A stretch of DNA of 13,880 nt from Fimenecus sp964614605 (GCA_964614605.1 CAZTLU010000039.1:1-13880); one strand, 5' to 3'; shown: positions 7,874 to 13,350, counted from the stretch's first letter. Translations and numbers: made by a program. Notes: generated by a model from the sequence alone, not told the origin.

Positions 7874-8302
7874 ATGCATAGAATCTTTGGTATAAAAGAA
7901 AATGTTGAATATGCTACCCGAATTGGTGCTTATGTAATTCCAATTAAAGAGAATAAAATTGCCGTAATCAAAACAGCTAAAGGTTATTTTTTAATCGGCG
8001 GTGGCAAAGAAGAAAATGAAACTGATGAGCAATGCCTCAAAAGAGAATGCCTTGAAGAAACCGGATATGGCATAACTATTGAAAAGAAGCTTTGCAGTGC
8101 TGAATTATATACATACCACGAAAAAATCGGTTATTTTAATCCTGTTCAGACCTATTATGTTGGTAAAATCAATAATCAAATACAATTCCCAAAAGAATCT
8201 GACCACGAATTTGTGTGGCTTAATGTTGACGAAATAAAAGACAACATGTATGTTGACATGCAAAATTGGGCAATAGAACAAATGTTAAAAGGATTGGAAT
8301 AA
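7874..8302 (+). CDS. Nudix hydrolase
   Basis: A 142-residue Nudix-fold hydrolase, which would cleave a nucleoside diphosphate linked to another group, using divalent metal. The full Nudix box is present at residues 43-65: G-x5-E-x7-RE-C-LEE-T-GY, with the metal-binding glutamates E61 and E62. Residues 17-40 form the usual beta strands before the box. Specificity cannot be read from this. The ATG at 7874 uses GGAG about 9 bases upstream, inside the end of the TIM-barrel gene, so the two are translationally coupled. Its last codons form the left arm of the terminator at 8287-8318. It may hydrolyse or repair a nucleotide-linked sugar made or used by its two neighbours, but that is inference from context only. 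Confidence 0.93.
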   Translation: MHRIFGIKENVEYATRIGAYVIPIKENKIAVIKTAKGYFLIGGGKEENETDEQCLKRECLEETGYGITIEKKLCSAELYTYHEKIGYFNPVQTYYVGKINNQIQFPKESDHEFVWLNVDEIKDNMYVDMQNWAIEQMLKGLE

Positions 8303-8318
8303 CCCAATCCTTTTTTCT
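8287..8318. terminator. Bidirectional terminator between convergent Nudix and amidase genes
   Basis: AAAAGGATTGG (8287-8297) and CCAATCCTTTT (8304-8314) form an 11-bp stem with a 6-base loop. On plus it is followed by T residues to 8316; on minus the stem ends in TTTTAAC. It contains the last codons and stop of the Nudix gene, and starts right after the amidase stop at 8319-8321, so one hairpin ends both transcripts. Confidence 0.85.
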
Positions 8319-8804
8319 TTATCTTGTATTAACTTGAACGATATGAACAGGATAGGTGCTGACATAGTTATAGGTATCAAGTCGTCGCATATATGAATCT
8401 ACAGTATGAGCACAAATAAGGATTTCGCCGTCTGTATCAAATCCCGTAACAACAAGTGTATGATAGAGCCTTTCACCATTGTATAAAAAGATTACATCAC
8501 CGGGTTGAATTTCACTTAAATCAGCATCTCTGCCAACGGGTCCAACGCCTTGATTAGTGGTAAGAAATCTATAAAGATACTGCACACCCGACCAGGCAGC
8601 CGCACGGTCATCAGGCGAGATATAATACCAACCGTAATCTCTTGTATAATTCATTACACCCGCACCAGCATAAATACATTGTGAGGCAAAATTGGTGCAG
8701 TCCCCTCCTATTCCGTGAAAATCGAAATATTGAGGATTTCGAGAAAGCGCCCACTCCTGCGCATAAGCAACAGCGTTTGCTCTGTTATATTGAATAATCG
8801 GCAT
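8319..8804 (-). CDS. Amidase_6-type putative amidase/peptidase domain protein
   Basis: A 161-residue single-domain protein matching the Amidase_6 pattern seen in many Firmicutes: YNRANAVAYAQEWA at the N-terminus, then the nucleophile segment GGDCTNFASQC (C36), a G-W-Y-Y region (58-61), PGDVIFL (101-107) and the catalytic-type His in YHTLVVTG (H115). The fold is papain-like, related to NlpC/CHAP cell-wall hydrolases. No signal peptide is seen, so if it works on the wall it needs another exit route. Start choice: a longer frame begins at 8819, but only the ATG at 8802-8804 has a ribosome binding site (GGGAGTG, 6-8 bases upstream), so that start is used. The binding site lies in the right arm of the hairpin at 8806-8843. 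Follows the GDSL gene on the same strand by 43 bases. Confidence 0.85.
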   Translation of the reverse strand: MPIIQYNRANAVAYAQEWALSRNPQYFDFHGIGGDCTNFASQCIYAGAGVMNYTRDYGWYYISPDDRAAAWSGVQYLYRFLTTNQGVGPVGRDADLSEIQPGDVIFLYNGERLYHTLVVTGFDTDGEILICAHTVDSYMRRLDTYNYVSTYPVHIVQVNTR

Positions 8805-8805
8805 A

Positions 8806-8843
8806 AAAATCACTCCCATACATTCTATGCAGGGAGTGATTTT
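8806..8843 (-). terminator. Hairpin: terminator of the GDSL gene that also hides the amidase ribosome binding site
   Basis: AAAATCACTCCC (8806-8817) and GGGAGTGATTTT (8832-8843) form a perfect 12-bp stem around a 14-base loop. On the minus strand the stem ends in TTTTT, terminator-like, just after the GDSL stop at 8848. The 3' arm on that strand, GGGAGTG, is also the ribosome binding site for the amidase ATG at 8804. Any transcript that reads through would have this site paired. Confidence 0.7.
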
Positions 8844-8847
8844 CAGT

Positions 8848-9579
8848 TTATTTTATATTTTCGTAAACCTCATTAGCAATTGCCGCCGCACCTTCTGTAT
8901 TCGGGTGGACATAATCGCTCGCAAACCATTCGGGATGGTCAGCAGTAAGAGCATAAATATCAATATATTTATATCCACGCTCTGCGGCAATTCCTTTTAT
9001 GATTTCTGCGATTTCGTCAACCCAATTGGGTTGAATGTCATAAGTGGTTATGCCTTCTGTTTGACTTTCATCCTCGTAAAATGCCTTTGCAGGAATACCA
9101 AGATAAATTTTAGGTGAATTTTCTTCGGTTATATATGTATCAAGCAAAGCGAGATACTGCTCTTTAAATGCTTCTGCACCTTTCCAATTTTCAGGCTTTG
9201 AGTCATTACTGCCAAGCATAAAAATGAGGATATCAGCGTTATATTCAATGCTTTGTTTGTAAATATTAGTTTCAATATATGGTTGGTCACCTGTACTGTG
9301 TGCAGTTGTACCGCTTACACCGAAATTCTGTACATTATAGTCGTCGCCTAACAGATTTTGTAATACTGCTGGGTAATTGTTTTTGTGCCAAGGTGTTACA
9401 CCGTGACCGTATGTGATACTATCGCCGACACAAGCAACCTTAATCTGCCCCTCTTGTGCTTCACTTCTTATATGAAGCCCCGAAAGTCCGTTAAGGAACA
9501 AAAATGAAAATCCGCCGATGCCTAAAACAAGAATTACCGCCAGAATAATCGCTAAAGTTTTTATACCTTTCTTTTTCAT
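8848..9579 (-). CDS. Membrane-anchored SGNH/GDSL-family hydrolase
   Basis: A 243-residue SGNH hydrolase (esterase, lipase or deacetylase class). After a KKK start there is one hydrophobic segment at about residues 7-30 with no lipobox cysteine, so it is probably a signal anchor that places the enzyme outside the membrane. The four conserved blocks are present: GDSITYG with nucleophile S54, NFGVSGTT (G87, G90), LGSNDS (N125) and SDYVHPN (D222, H225). Likely substrates are acyl or acetyl esters on wall polymers or dietary glycans; this cannot be settled here. Start choice: ATG at 9577-9579 lies 7 bases after AAAGGGG, whereas the in-frame ATG two codons earlier is too close to it. It has its own promoter at 9603-9631. 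Confidence 0.9.
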   Translation of the reverse strand: MKKKGIKTLAIILAVILVLGIGGFSFLFLNGLSGLHIRSEAQEGQIKVACVGDSITYGHGVTPWHKNNYPAVLQNLLGDDYNVQNFGVSGTTAHSTGDQPYIETNIYKQSIEYNADILIFMLGSNDSKPENWKGAEAFKEQYLALLDTYITEENSPKIYLGIPAKAFYEDESQTEGITTYDIQPNWVDEIAEIIKGIAAERGYKYIDIYALTADHPEWFASDYVHPNTEGAAAIANEVYENIK

Positions 9580-9602
9580 AACCATTCCCCTTTCATACTT
9601 TT

Positions 9603-9631
9603 ATTTTATCATAGTAAATTTACATAATCAA
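9603..9631 (-). promoter_or_regulatory. Promoter of the GDSL hydrolase gene
   Basis: On the minus strand TTGATT (9626-9631) and TAAAAT (9603-9608) are 17 bases apart, about 24 bases before the start codon. The -35 box begins right after the T-run of the symporter terminator, so terminator and promoter are packed end to end. Confidence 0.6.
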
Positions 9632-9632
9632 C

Positions 9633-9663
9633 AAAAAAGCACCGACTTTTAATAAGTCAGTGC
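9633..9663 (-). terminator. Intrinsic terminator of the AGCS symporter gene
   Basis: On the minus strand GCACTGACTT and AAGTCGGTGC form a 10-bp stem (one G-U pair) with a 5-base loop, followed by six T. It begins 7 bases after the symporter stop codon. Confidence 0.9.
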
Positions 9664-9669
9664 CAATTT

Positions 9670-11070
9670 TTAATTCCAATAATCTGTTTTATGGGGTAAA
9701 TCGATATCTTTTGCTTTGAATACAGGCTCAATTCCCTCACTACGCTGATTTTCATAGTCCTTTAAGGCTCTGAATGCATATTTACCAAGGAAAATTATAA
9801 CGGGCATATTTATCAGCGTCATACCTCCCATTGTGACATCAGCAATGCCCCAAAGCAAATCAGCATTTAAACCTGCGCCGACAAAAATAACCACGGATGC
9901 AATAATATAATAAATGCTCATAAATACCTTACCCGGTTTCTTGCCGAAAATATGAAAAATACATTTATCCACATAGAAAAGATTGCCGATAAGTGTTGTG
10001 AATGCAAATAAAATCATTGCTATTGTTATGAATATGGGACCAAATGAACCGAGAGTTTCAGTAAGTGCTGCCTGAACATAAGGTGCGCCAGAAAGCTCTG
10101 CAGACGGCTCAACGCCCGAGCTCATACACATAAATGCAGTTGCGGAACAAATGAGAATTGTATCAATAAATACTGATAAAACCTGCACAAGACCTTGCTT
10201 AACAGGGTGATTAACCTCTGCCGATGCTGATGCGTTTGGTGCAGAACCTACGCCCGCCTCATTACTGAAAAGTCCGCGTTTGATACCATACATTACACAA
10301 GAGCCACTGAATCCGCCGAAAATAGCCTCAATATTAAATGCTTCTGCAAAAATTGTCTTGAAAATATCGGGTAACAAGCCGATATTCATAAACACAATTA
10401 CAAGGGCAACAAGGATATATGCAACGCCCATAATTGGAACAAGCGTACTTGTAACCTTGATAACTCGTTTACCGCCACCGAAGAGACAATAACCAACAAC
10501 AACGGCAACAACAAGTCCGATTACCCACGGTGTAGTTTTTGAATCATAAAAGCTATAACCCGAAAATGTTGATTGAAGATTATATGACGCGAGCATATTA
10601 AATCCGAAGCCATAAGTAAGAATAAGCAAAATTGAGAATACTATTGCCAAAGGCTTGCTGTGGAGCGCTGTTTCAATGTAATAAGCAGGCCCGCCGTAAC
10701 ATCCATCGGAACCTTTTTTCTTATAAATCTGTGCGAGAGTGCTCTCAATAAATGCTGATGCACTACCCACAATGGCAATAAGCCACATCCAGAAAACCGA
10801 GCCAAAACCACCAAGGCAAAGTGCCGATGAAACACCGATAATATTGCCTGTGCCAACTCGTGACGCAGTTGACACCATAAGAGCTTGGAATGAAGAAACG
10901 CCGTTACTGTCTTTCGGTTTTTCCATTACTGCACGGAACTGCTCTTTTAGTAATCTGAACTGAACAAATTTAGTTCTGAATGTAAAATATAATCCACCGA
11001 GTACAAGAATGATTATCAAAATATAGCTGTATAACGCATCATTTACGGTTGAAATAATGTTTTCGAGCAT
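9670..11070 (-). CDS. Sodium:alanine/glycine symporter, AGCS family
   Basis: A 466-residue inner-membrane transporter importing alanine or glycine with sodium. The family signature SRVGTGNIIGV lies at residues 70-80, and the second conserved loop FSNEAGVGSAPNASASAE at 268-284. About ten hydrophobic segments are visible (for example 14-31, 91-109, 141-160, 182-198, 207-231, 293-316, 343-366, 383-401, 413-430). The C-terminal tail IEPVFKAKDIDLPHKTDYW resembles that of clostridial members. The ATG at 11068-11070 has AAAGGGG about 8 bases upstream. It has its own promoter (11103-11131) and terminator (9633-9663), so it is a single-gene unit. The predicted leader is under 30 bases, too short for a glycine riboswitch. 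Confidence 0.95.
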   Translation of the reverse strand: MLENIISTVNDALYSYILIIILVLGGLYFTFRTKFVQFRLLKEQFRAVMEKPKDSNGVSSFQALMVSTASRVGTGNIIGVSSALCLGGFGSVFWMWLIAIVGSASAFIESTLAQIYKKKGSDGCYGGPAYYIETALHSKPLAIVFSILLILTYGFGFNMLASYNLQSTFSGYSFYDSKTTPWVIGLVVAVVVGYCLFGGGKRVIKVTSTLVPIMGVAYILVALVIVFMNIGLLPDIFKTIFAEAFNIEAIFGGFSGSCVMYGIKRGLFSNEAGVGSAPNASASAEVNHPVKQGLVQVLSVFIDTILICSATAFMCMSSGVEPSAELSGAPYVQAALTETLGSFGPIFITIAMILFAFTTLIGNLFYVDKCIFHIFGKKPGKVFMSIYYIIASVVIFVGAGLNADLLWGIADVTMGGMTLINMPVIIFLGKYAFRALKDYENQRSEGIEPVFKAKDIDLPHKTDYWN

Positions 11071-11102
11071 CTAAATTCCCCTTTGATTTTCATTAATTAA
11101 TA

Positions 11103-11131
11103 TTTATATATTATTGACAGTAAAAAGTCAA
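11103..11131 (-). promoter_or_regulatory. Promoter of the AGCS symporter gene
   Basis: On the minus strand TTGACT (11126-11131) and TATAAA (11103-11108) are 17 bases apart, each one mismatch from consensus. A perfect inverted repeat, ATTGAC (11113-11118) and GTCAAT (11127-11132) with an 8-base spacer, overlaps the -35 box and spacer and could be an operator. Confidence 0.68.
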
Positions 11132-11159
11132 TTTAAGGGAATAATAATTAAAAAAGGAC

Positions 11160-11188
11160 TTGATTTTAGAAAAAGATTCATATATAAT
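11160..11188 (+). promoter_or_regulatory. Promoter of tRNA-Ser
   Basis: TTGATT (11160-11165) and perfect TATAAT (11183-11188) with a 17-base spacer, 17 bases before the tRNA 5' end. It is divergent from the symporter promoter. Confidence 0.75.
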
Positions 11189-11204
11189 AATGAACTGTTG
11201 ACGC

Positions 11205-11297
11205 GGAGAGTTGTCCGAGCTGGTCGAAGGAGCACGATTGGAAATCGTGTAAACTGCTAAAACGGTTTCGAGGGTTCGAATCCCTTGCTCTCCGCCA
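11205..11297 (+). tRNA. tRNA-Ser (anticodon GGA)
   Basis: A 93-base class II tRNA with encoded CCA. The acceptor stem GGAGAGT pairs with GCTCTCC (last pair G-U), the discriminator is G as usual for serine, and CCA ends at 11297. The anticodon stem CACGA/TCGTG encloses TTGGAAA, giving anticodon GGA at 11240-11242, which reads UCC and UCU. A long variable arm (AACTGCTAAAACGGTTT) and the T-arm GGGTTCGAATCCC follow. Its last 23 bases plus one flanking A recur exactly at 11456-11479, which marks this tRNA as a probable integration site. Confidence 0.96.
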
Positions 11298-11298
11298 A
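11275..11298 (+). repeat. Direct repeat, copy 1 (tRNA-Ser 3' end; putative att site)
   Basis: Begins TTCGAATCCC and ends CTCCGCCAA; 24 bases identical to 11456-11479. The match stops sharply at both ends (G versus A before it, G versus A after it). It covers half of the T-arm, the 3' acceptor strand and CCA, the part of a tRNA gene most often used as an attachment core by tyrosine integrases. Confidence 0.85.
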
Positions 11299-11336
11299 GA
11301 AAATAATGACATCCTTTTGGGTGTCATTATTTTTTT
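11299..11336 (+). terminator. Intrinsic terminator immediately after tRNA-Ser
   Basis: AAAATAATGACATCC and GGGTGTCATTATTTT form a long stem (one U-G pair) with a TTTT loop, followed by further T residues. It directly follows the tRNA and lies inside the segment between the two 24-base repeats, so it would have arrived with that segment if the repeat is an attachment duplication. Confidence 0.88.
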
Positions 11337-11352
11337 AGTCAAGTATATGTAT

Positions 11353-11365
11353 GGGATTCGAACCC
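11353..11365 (-). repeat. Inverted copy of the tRNA-Ser T-arm (13 bases)
   Basis: GGGATTCGAACCC is the exact reverse complement of the tRNA-Ser T-arm GGGTTCGAATCCC at 11272-11284. Its first 10 bases also pair with TTCGAATCCC in repeat copy 2 (11456-11465), enclosing both hairpins. No acceptor stem or CCA accompanies it, so it is a fragment and not a second tRNA gene. Confidence 0.7.
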
Positions 11366-11371
11366 GCAGGG

Positions 11372-11416
11372 TTTTGGCGTTAAGAAAATGATATACTATA
11401 TCATTTTTAGCCAAAA
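11372..11416. repeat. Long imperfect hairpin A
   Basis: TTTTGGC (11372-11378) pairs with GCCAAAA (11410-11416), and AAAATGATAT (11385-11394) pairs with ATATCATTTT (11398-11407) around a 3-base loop. The two perfect stems are separated by a small asymmetric internal loop. There is no U-run after it, so it is not a standard terminator. Confidence 0.75.
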
Positions 11417-11417
11417 G

Positions 11418-11446
11418 CACAACGCAAATCCCCCATTTGCGTTGTG
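11418..11446. repeat. Perfect hairpin B with CCCCC loop
   Basis: CACAACGCAAAT (11418-11429) and ATTTGCGTTGTG (11435-11446) form 12 perfect pairs around five C. It starts one base after hairpin A ends. No T-run follows on plus and only TTTTGG on minus, so it is unlikely to be a plain terminator. Confidence 0.8.
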
Positions 11447-11455
11447 AATCTATAA

Positions 11456-11479
11456 TTCGAATCCCTTGCTCTCCGCCAA
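11456..11479 (+). repeat. Direct repeat, copy 2 (detached tRNA-Ser 3' end; putative att site)
   Basis: Exact 24-base copy of 11275-11298, from TTCGAATCCC to CTCCGCCAA, without any upstream tRNA body. It is directly followed by a terminator (11483-11510), as would be expected if this was the original end of the tRNA-Ser gene before an insertion. Confidence 0.85.
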
Positions 11480-11482
11480 ATT

Positions 11483-11510
11483 AAGAGCCTATCGTTTGAT
11501 AGGCTCTTTT
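11483..11510. terminator. Terminator after the detached tRNA end; also faces the AcnX operon
   Basis: AAGAGCCTATC and GATAGGCTCTT form an 11-bp perfect stem with loop GTTT, followed on plus by TTCTT. On minus it lies just after the AcnX small-subunit stop and is followed by AATTT, a weaker tail. It probably serves both strands and may be the ancestral tRNA-Ser terminator. Confidence 0.8.
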
Positions 11511-11521
11511 CTTATACTTAA

Positions 11522-11962
11522 TTATTCAATTGTAACTGTTCCGTCTTCATAAACTGTGATTTTGTCACCTGTTTTTACGGTATTGAGGAATTCTTCGCCG
11601 AGGCAATCAACTGTCGGCATTGGAGTATCTGTCCAAACTGAGCCGATAATCGCGCCTGCAGCCGCAAGAGAGTCGATATGCTCTGAGAAAAGCATACAAG
11701 CGGGGCAACGCTCCATAACCTTTGCACAGTAAAGAACCATACCGCCTGTGGTTGAACCAATTGTCTGTGGCAAGCAAAGTGCTTTACCTACCATTGGCTG
11801 CTCATAAATATCTGTGTTATTCTGGTCACCGCATTTTGCCTCTTTGTCGCCAAACTGCAATGCACCCTGGAATGATGCAAGAGTATTGAATCCGCCGTGA
11901 GAAACAAGTGCGATTGCCTCTGCCTTGCCCGGTACTACGGGGCGTCCTTTAAAAGTTTTCAT
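11522..11962 (-). CDS. Aconitase X small (swivelling) subunit
   Basis: A 146-residue AcnX swivel-domain protein (DUF126-type), the small partner of a two-subunit AcnX dehydratase. Family features are FKGRPVVPGKAEA at the N-terminus, the D-I-Y-E-Q-P...V-G-K-A-L-C-LP segment (51-65) and the substrate-loop IGSTTGGMVLY (68-78), then the IDSLAAAGAIIG region and the G-D-K-I-T-V tail. In the aconitase superfamily this domain closes over the catalytic subunit and supplies a serine to the active site; S70 is the likely candidate. The ATG at 11960-11962 lies 1 base after the large-subunit stop and uses AAAGGGGG inside that gene's end, so the two subunits are coupled. Ends before the terminator at 11483-11510. 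Confidence 0.9.
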   Translation of the reverse strand: MKTFKGRPVVPGKAEAIALVSHGGFNTLASFQGALQFGDKEAKCGDQNNTDIYEQPMVGKALCLPQTIGSTTGGMVLYCAKVMERCPACMLFSEHIDSLAAAGAIIGSVWTDTPMPTVDCLGEEFLNTVKTGDKITVYEDGTVTIE

Positions 11963-11963
11963 T

Positions 11964-13244
11964 TTATTTAGCCCCCTTTGTGATTATGTCAAGAATTTCT
12001 TCGCTTGTATAGTAGCGAGAAGTTGTGTATGTACGAAGCTTGTTTGAATTTGTGATTACGGGCATCTTCTTTGCAAGAGGATTATTCATATACATAAGAG
12101 GACAAATATAGCTTAATACTACGCCTGTTGCCTGAAGTCTTGCATAGTAATCCGTCTTTTTAAACTCGTCACAAACTGCGGGAGGAGCTGTGAATACGGT
12201 AGGAACAGAAACTTTCTTTCTGCCGTTTTTCTCAAGTCCTGCACAAACATTGTCTGTCCACTCTTTAAGCTGTGCCATTGTCATATGAGGACAACCTACA
12301 AAGCAAAGCTTGGGAGTTGCATCAGGATTTTTCCACATTACAGGGTAATTGTTCTTAACTCTTTCAAGCTCTGCATCGTCAATTACATAAACCTGTGCGT
12401 TTTCTGTAATAATTTCTTCACCCATTTCAACAGCTTCGGGAGTAAGACCTGCAATATGATAAAGACCAACTGCACCGTTTGAAGCGCAAGCGGCACCGAA
12501 GTCTTTAAGATATGCCTTTGCGTTGTCGTCAAGCTCTGTGCCGAGCCATTCGTTCATTCCCTTAACATAAGGAACATCTTCCATAACCTTCATACCGATT
12601 GCAGAACCGAGAACCTGTGCTTCGGGCTTCTTTGTACATTTAACCTCGATAACCCAAGTAGCCTTTCTGCCCTCATCAGTAAGAAGACCAAAATAAGGAA
12701 CATAGCCTGCGATTGAGCCCATCATTTCGATAATACCGGAGTTACGGTTGCAACGAGCACCGATAACGCTGTTTACATATGCAACAGCACTGGACTCTGC
12801 CCAAGAAAGAACATCGCCTTTTTTGGGTGTGTTGCCAACTTCGTCAAGATAGCAAGCACAAGTGTATGCATCGTCATTCAAAAGACCCATCTTACGAAGC
12901 TGCTCGTCATAATCGTTCTGCTTTGAATACATAAACTTCTTGAAAACGATATTCTTCAAGAAATCTGACGGAACATTGGGGTCATAGGGTTTGGGGTCAA
13001 CAGAGAATTTCTGCTTTGATGTAACGCCAGCGTTAAGAAGCTGGTCCATCAAATCGTAAACAGGAGTCATCATTTTTAAGCCGAAGCTTGTAACAAGATG
13101 TCCCTTTTCGCTTGTTACGGGCACCATTTTTTCAGCGCCAAAGGTCTCGCCGTACATAACAAGTGTTTTCATAACTTTAGCCATAACTTCGCCTTGTTCG
13201 CCGTTAAGCATTGCCTGCTGTTCGGCTGTCAATTGCATTGCCAT
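11964..13244 (-). CDS. Aconitase X catalytic large subunit (putative dehydratase)
   Basis: A 426-residue AcnX catalytic subunit (DUF521-type). Recognised by LTAEQQAMLNG at the N-terminus, AESSAVAYVNSVIGARCNRNSG (149-170), YVPYFGLLTDEGRKATW, GLYHIAGLTPEA (260-270), VGCPHMT (316-322) and YICPLMYMNNPLAKKMPVITNSNKL region (379-403). C165, C318 and C381 sit in conserved positions and are candidate iron-sulfur ligands. Characterised bacterial AcnX enzymes dehydrate cis-3-hydroxy-L-proline and archaeal ones mevalonate 5-phosphate; no proline or mevalonate genes are in view, so the substrate is open. Start choice: an in-frame GTG at 13253 overlaps the ribosome binding site AGAGGTG, which is correctly placed for the ATG at 13242-13244, so that ATG is used. 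Confidence 0.9.
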   Translation of the reverse strand: MAMQLTAEQQAMLNGEQGEVMAKVMKTLVMYGETFGAEKMVPVTSEKGHLVTSFGLKMMTPVYDLMDQLLNAGVTSKQKFSVDPKPYDPNVPSDFLKNIVFKKFMYSKQNDYDEQLRKMGLLNDDAYTCACYLDEVGNTPKKGDVLSWAESSAVAYVNSVIGARCNRNSGIIEMMGSIAGYVPYFGLLTDEGRKATWVIEVKCTKKPEAQVLGSAIGMKVMEDVPYVKGMNEWLGTELDDNAKAYLKDFGAACASNGAVGLYHIAGLTPEAVEMGEEIITENAQVYVIDDAELERVKNNYPVMWKNPDATPKLCFVGCPHMTMAQLKEWTDNVCAGLEKNGRKKVSVPTVFTAPPAVCDEFKKTDYYARLQATGVVLSYICPLMYMNNPLAKKMPVITNSNKLRTYTTSRYYTSEEILDIITKGAK

Positions 13245-13279
13245 GTTAAGCACCTCTTAAATAAATTATTAACAAATAT

Positions 13280-13308
13280 AGTTTACTCTCAAACCCTAAA
13301 AGTGTCAA
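13280..13308 (-). promoter_or_regulatory. Promoter of the AcnX operon
   Basis: On the minus strand a perfect TTGACA (13303-13308) is followed after 17 bases by TAAACT (13280-13285), about 35 bases before the start codon. The -10 box is weak (4 of 6), which may point to activation. Confidence 0.55.
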
Positions 13309-13350
13309 TGAGAAATTGTTAAATTTTTGACTAAATCAAAATTTATTGCA

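Larger units (their letters stand above)
11299..11479. mobile_element. Putative remnant or minimal element between tRNA-Ser 3' duplications
   Basis: The stretch from the end of copy 1 through copy 2 of the 24-base tRNA-Ser repeat is 181 bases. It holds a terminator, an inverted T-arm fragment, two strong hairpins and no credible coding region or integrase. The layout (intact tRNA, insert, detached tRNA 3' end, second terminator) is that of an integration at a tRNA gene. It could be the scar of a larger deleted element, a non-autonomous mini-element, or a local tRNA tail duplication. The repeat and hairpins are seen; mobility is inferred. Confidence 0.45.

Noticed and set aside
8805..8819. Upstream ATG at 8819 as the amidase start
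   Set aside because: No ribosome binding site precedes it, while GGGAGTG is well placed for the ATG at 8804.
11071..11102. Glycine riboswitch in front of the AGCS symporter
   Set aside because: The promoter leaves a leader of fewer than 30 bases, far too short for a glycine aptamer.
11178..11420. An 80-codon open frame on the minus strand across the tRNA-Ser locus, containing RARDSNPR
   Set aside because: It runs antisense through the tRNA and the hairpins. RARDSNPR-type peptides are a known by-product of reading tRNA T-arms in reverse. It has no ribosome binding site.
11366..11446. Possible integron attC-like site, because of GCGTTAAG and GCGTTGTG next to paired arms
   Set aside because: The paired R'/R'' boxes and spacing of attC are not present, and no integron integrase or cassette array is in view. 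The tRNA duplication explains the ends better.
13245..13253. GTG at 13253 as the AcnX large-subunit start
   Set aside because: This GTG is part of the AGAGGTG ribosome binding site for the ATG at 13244.
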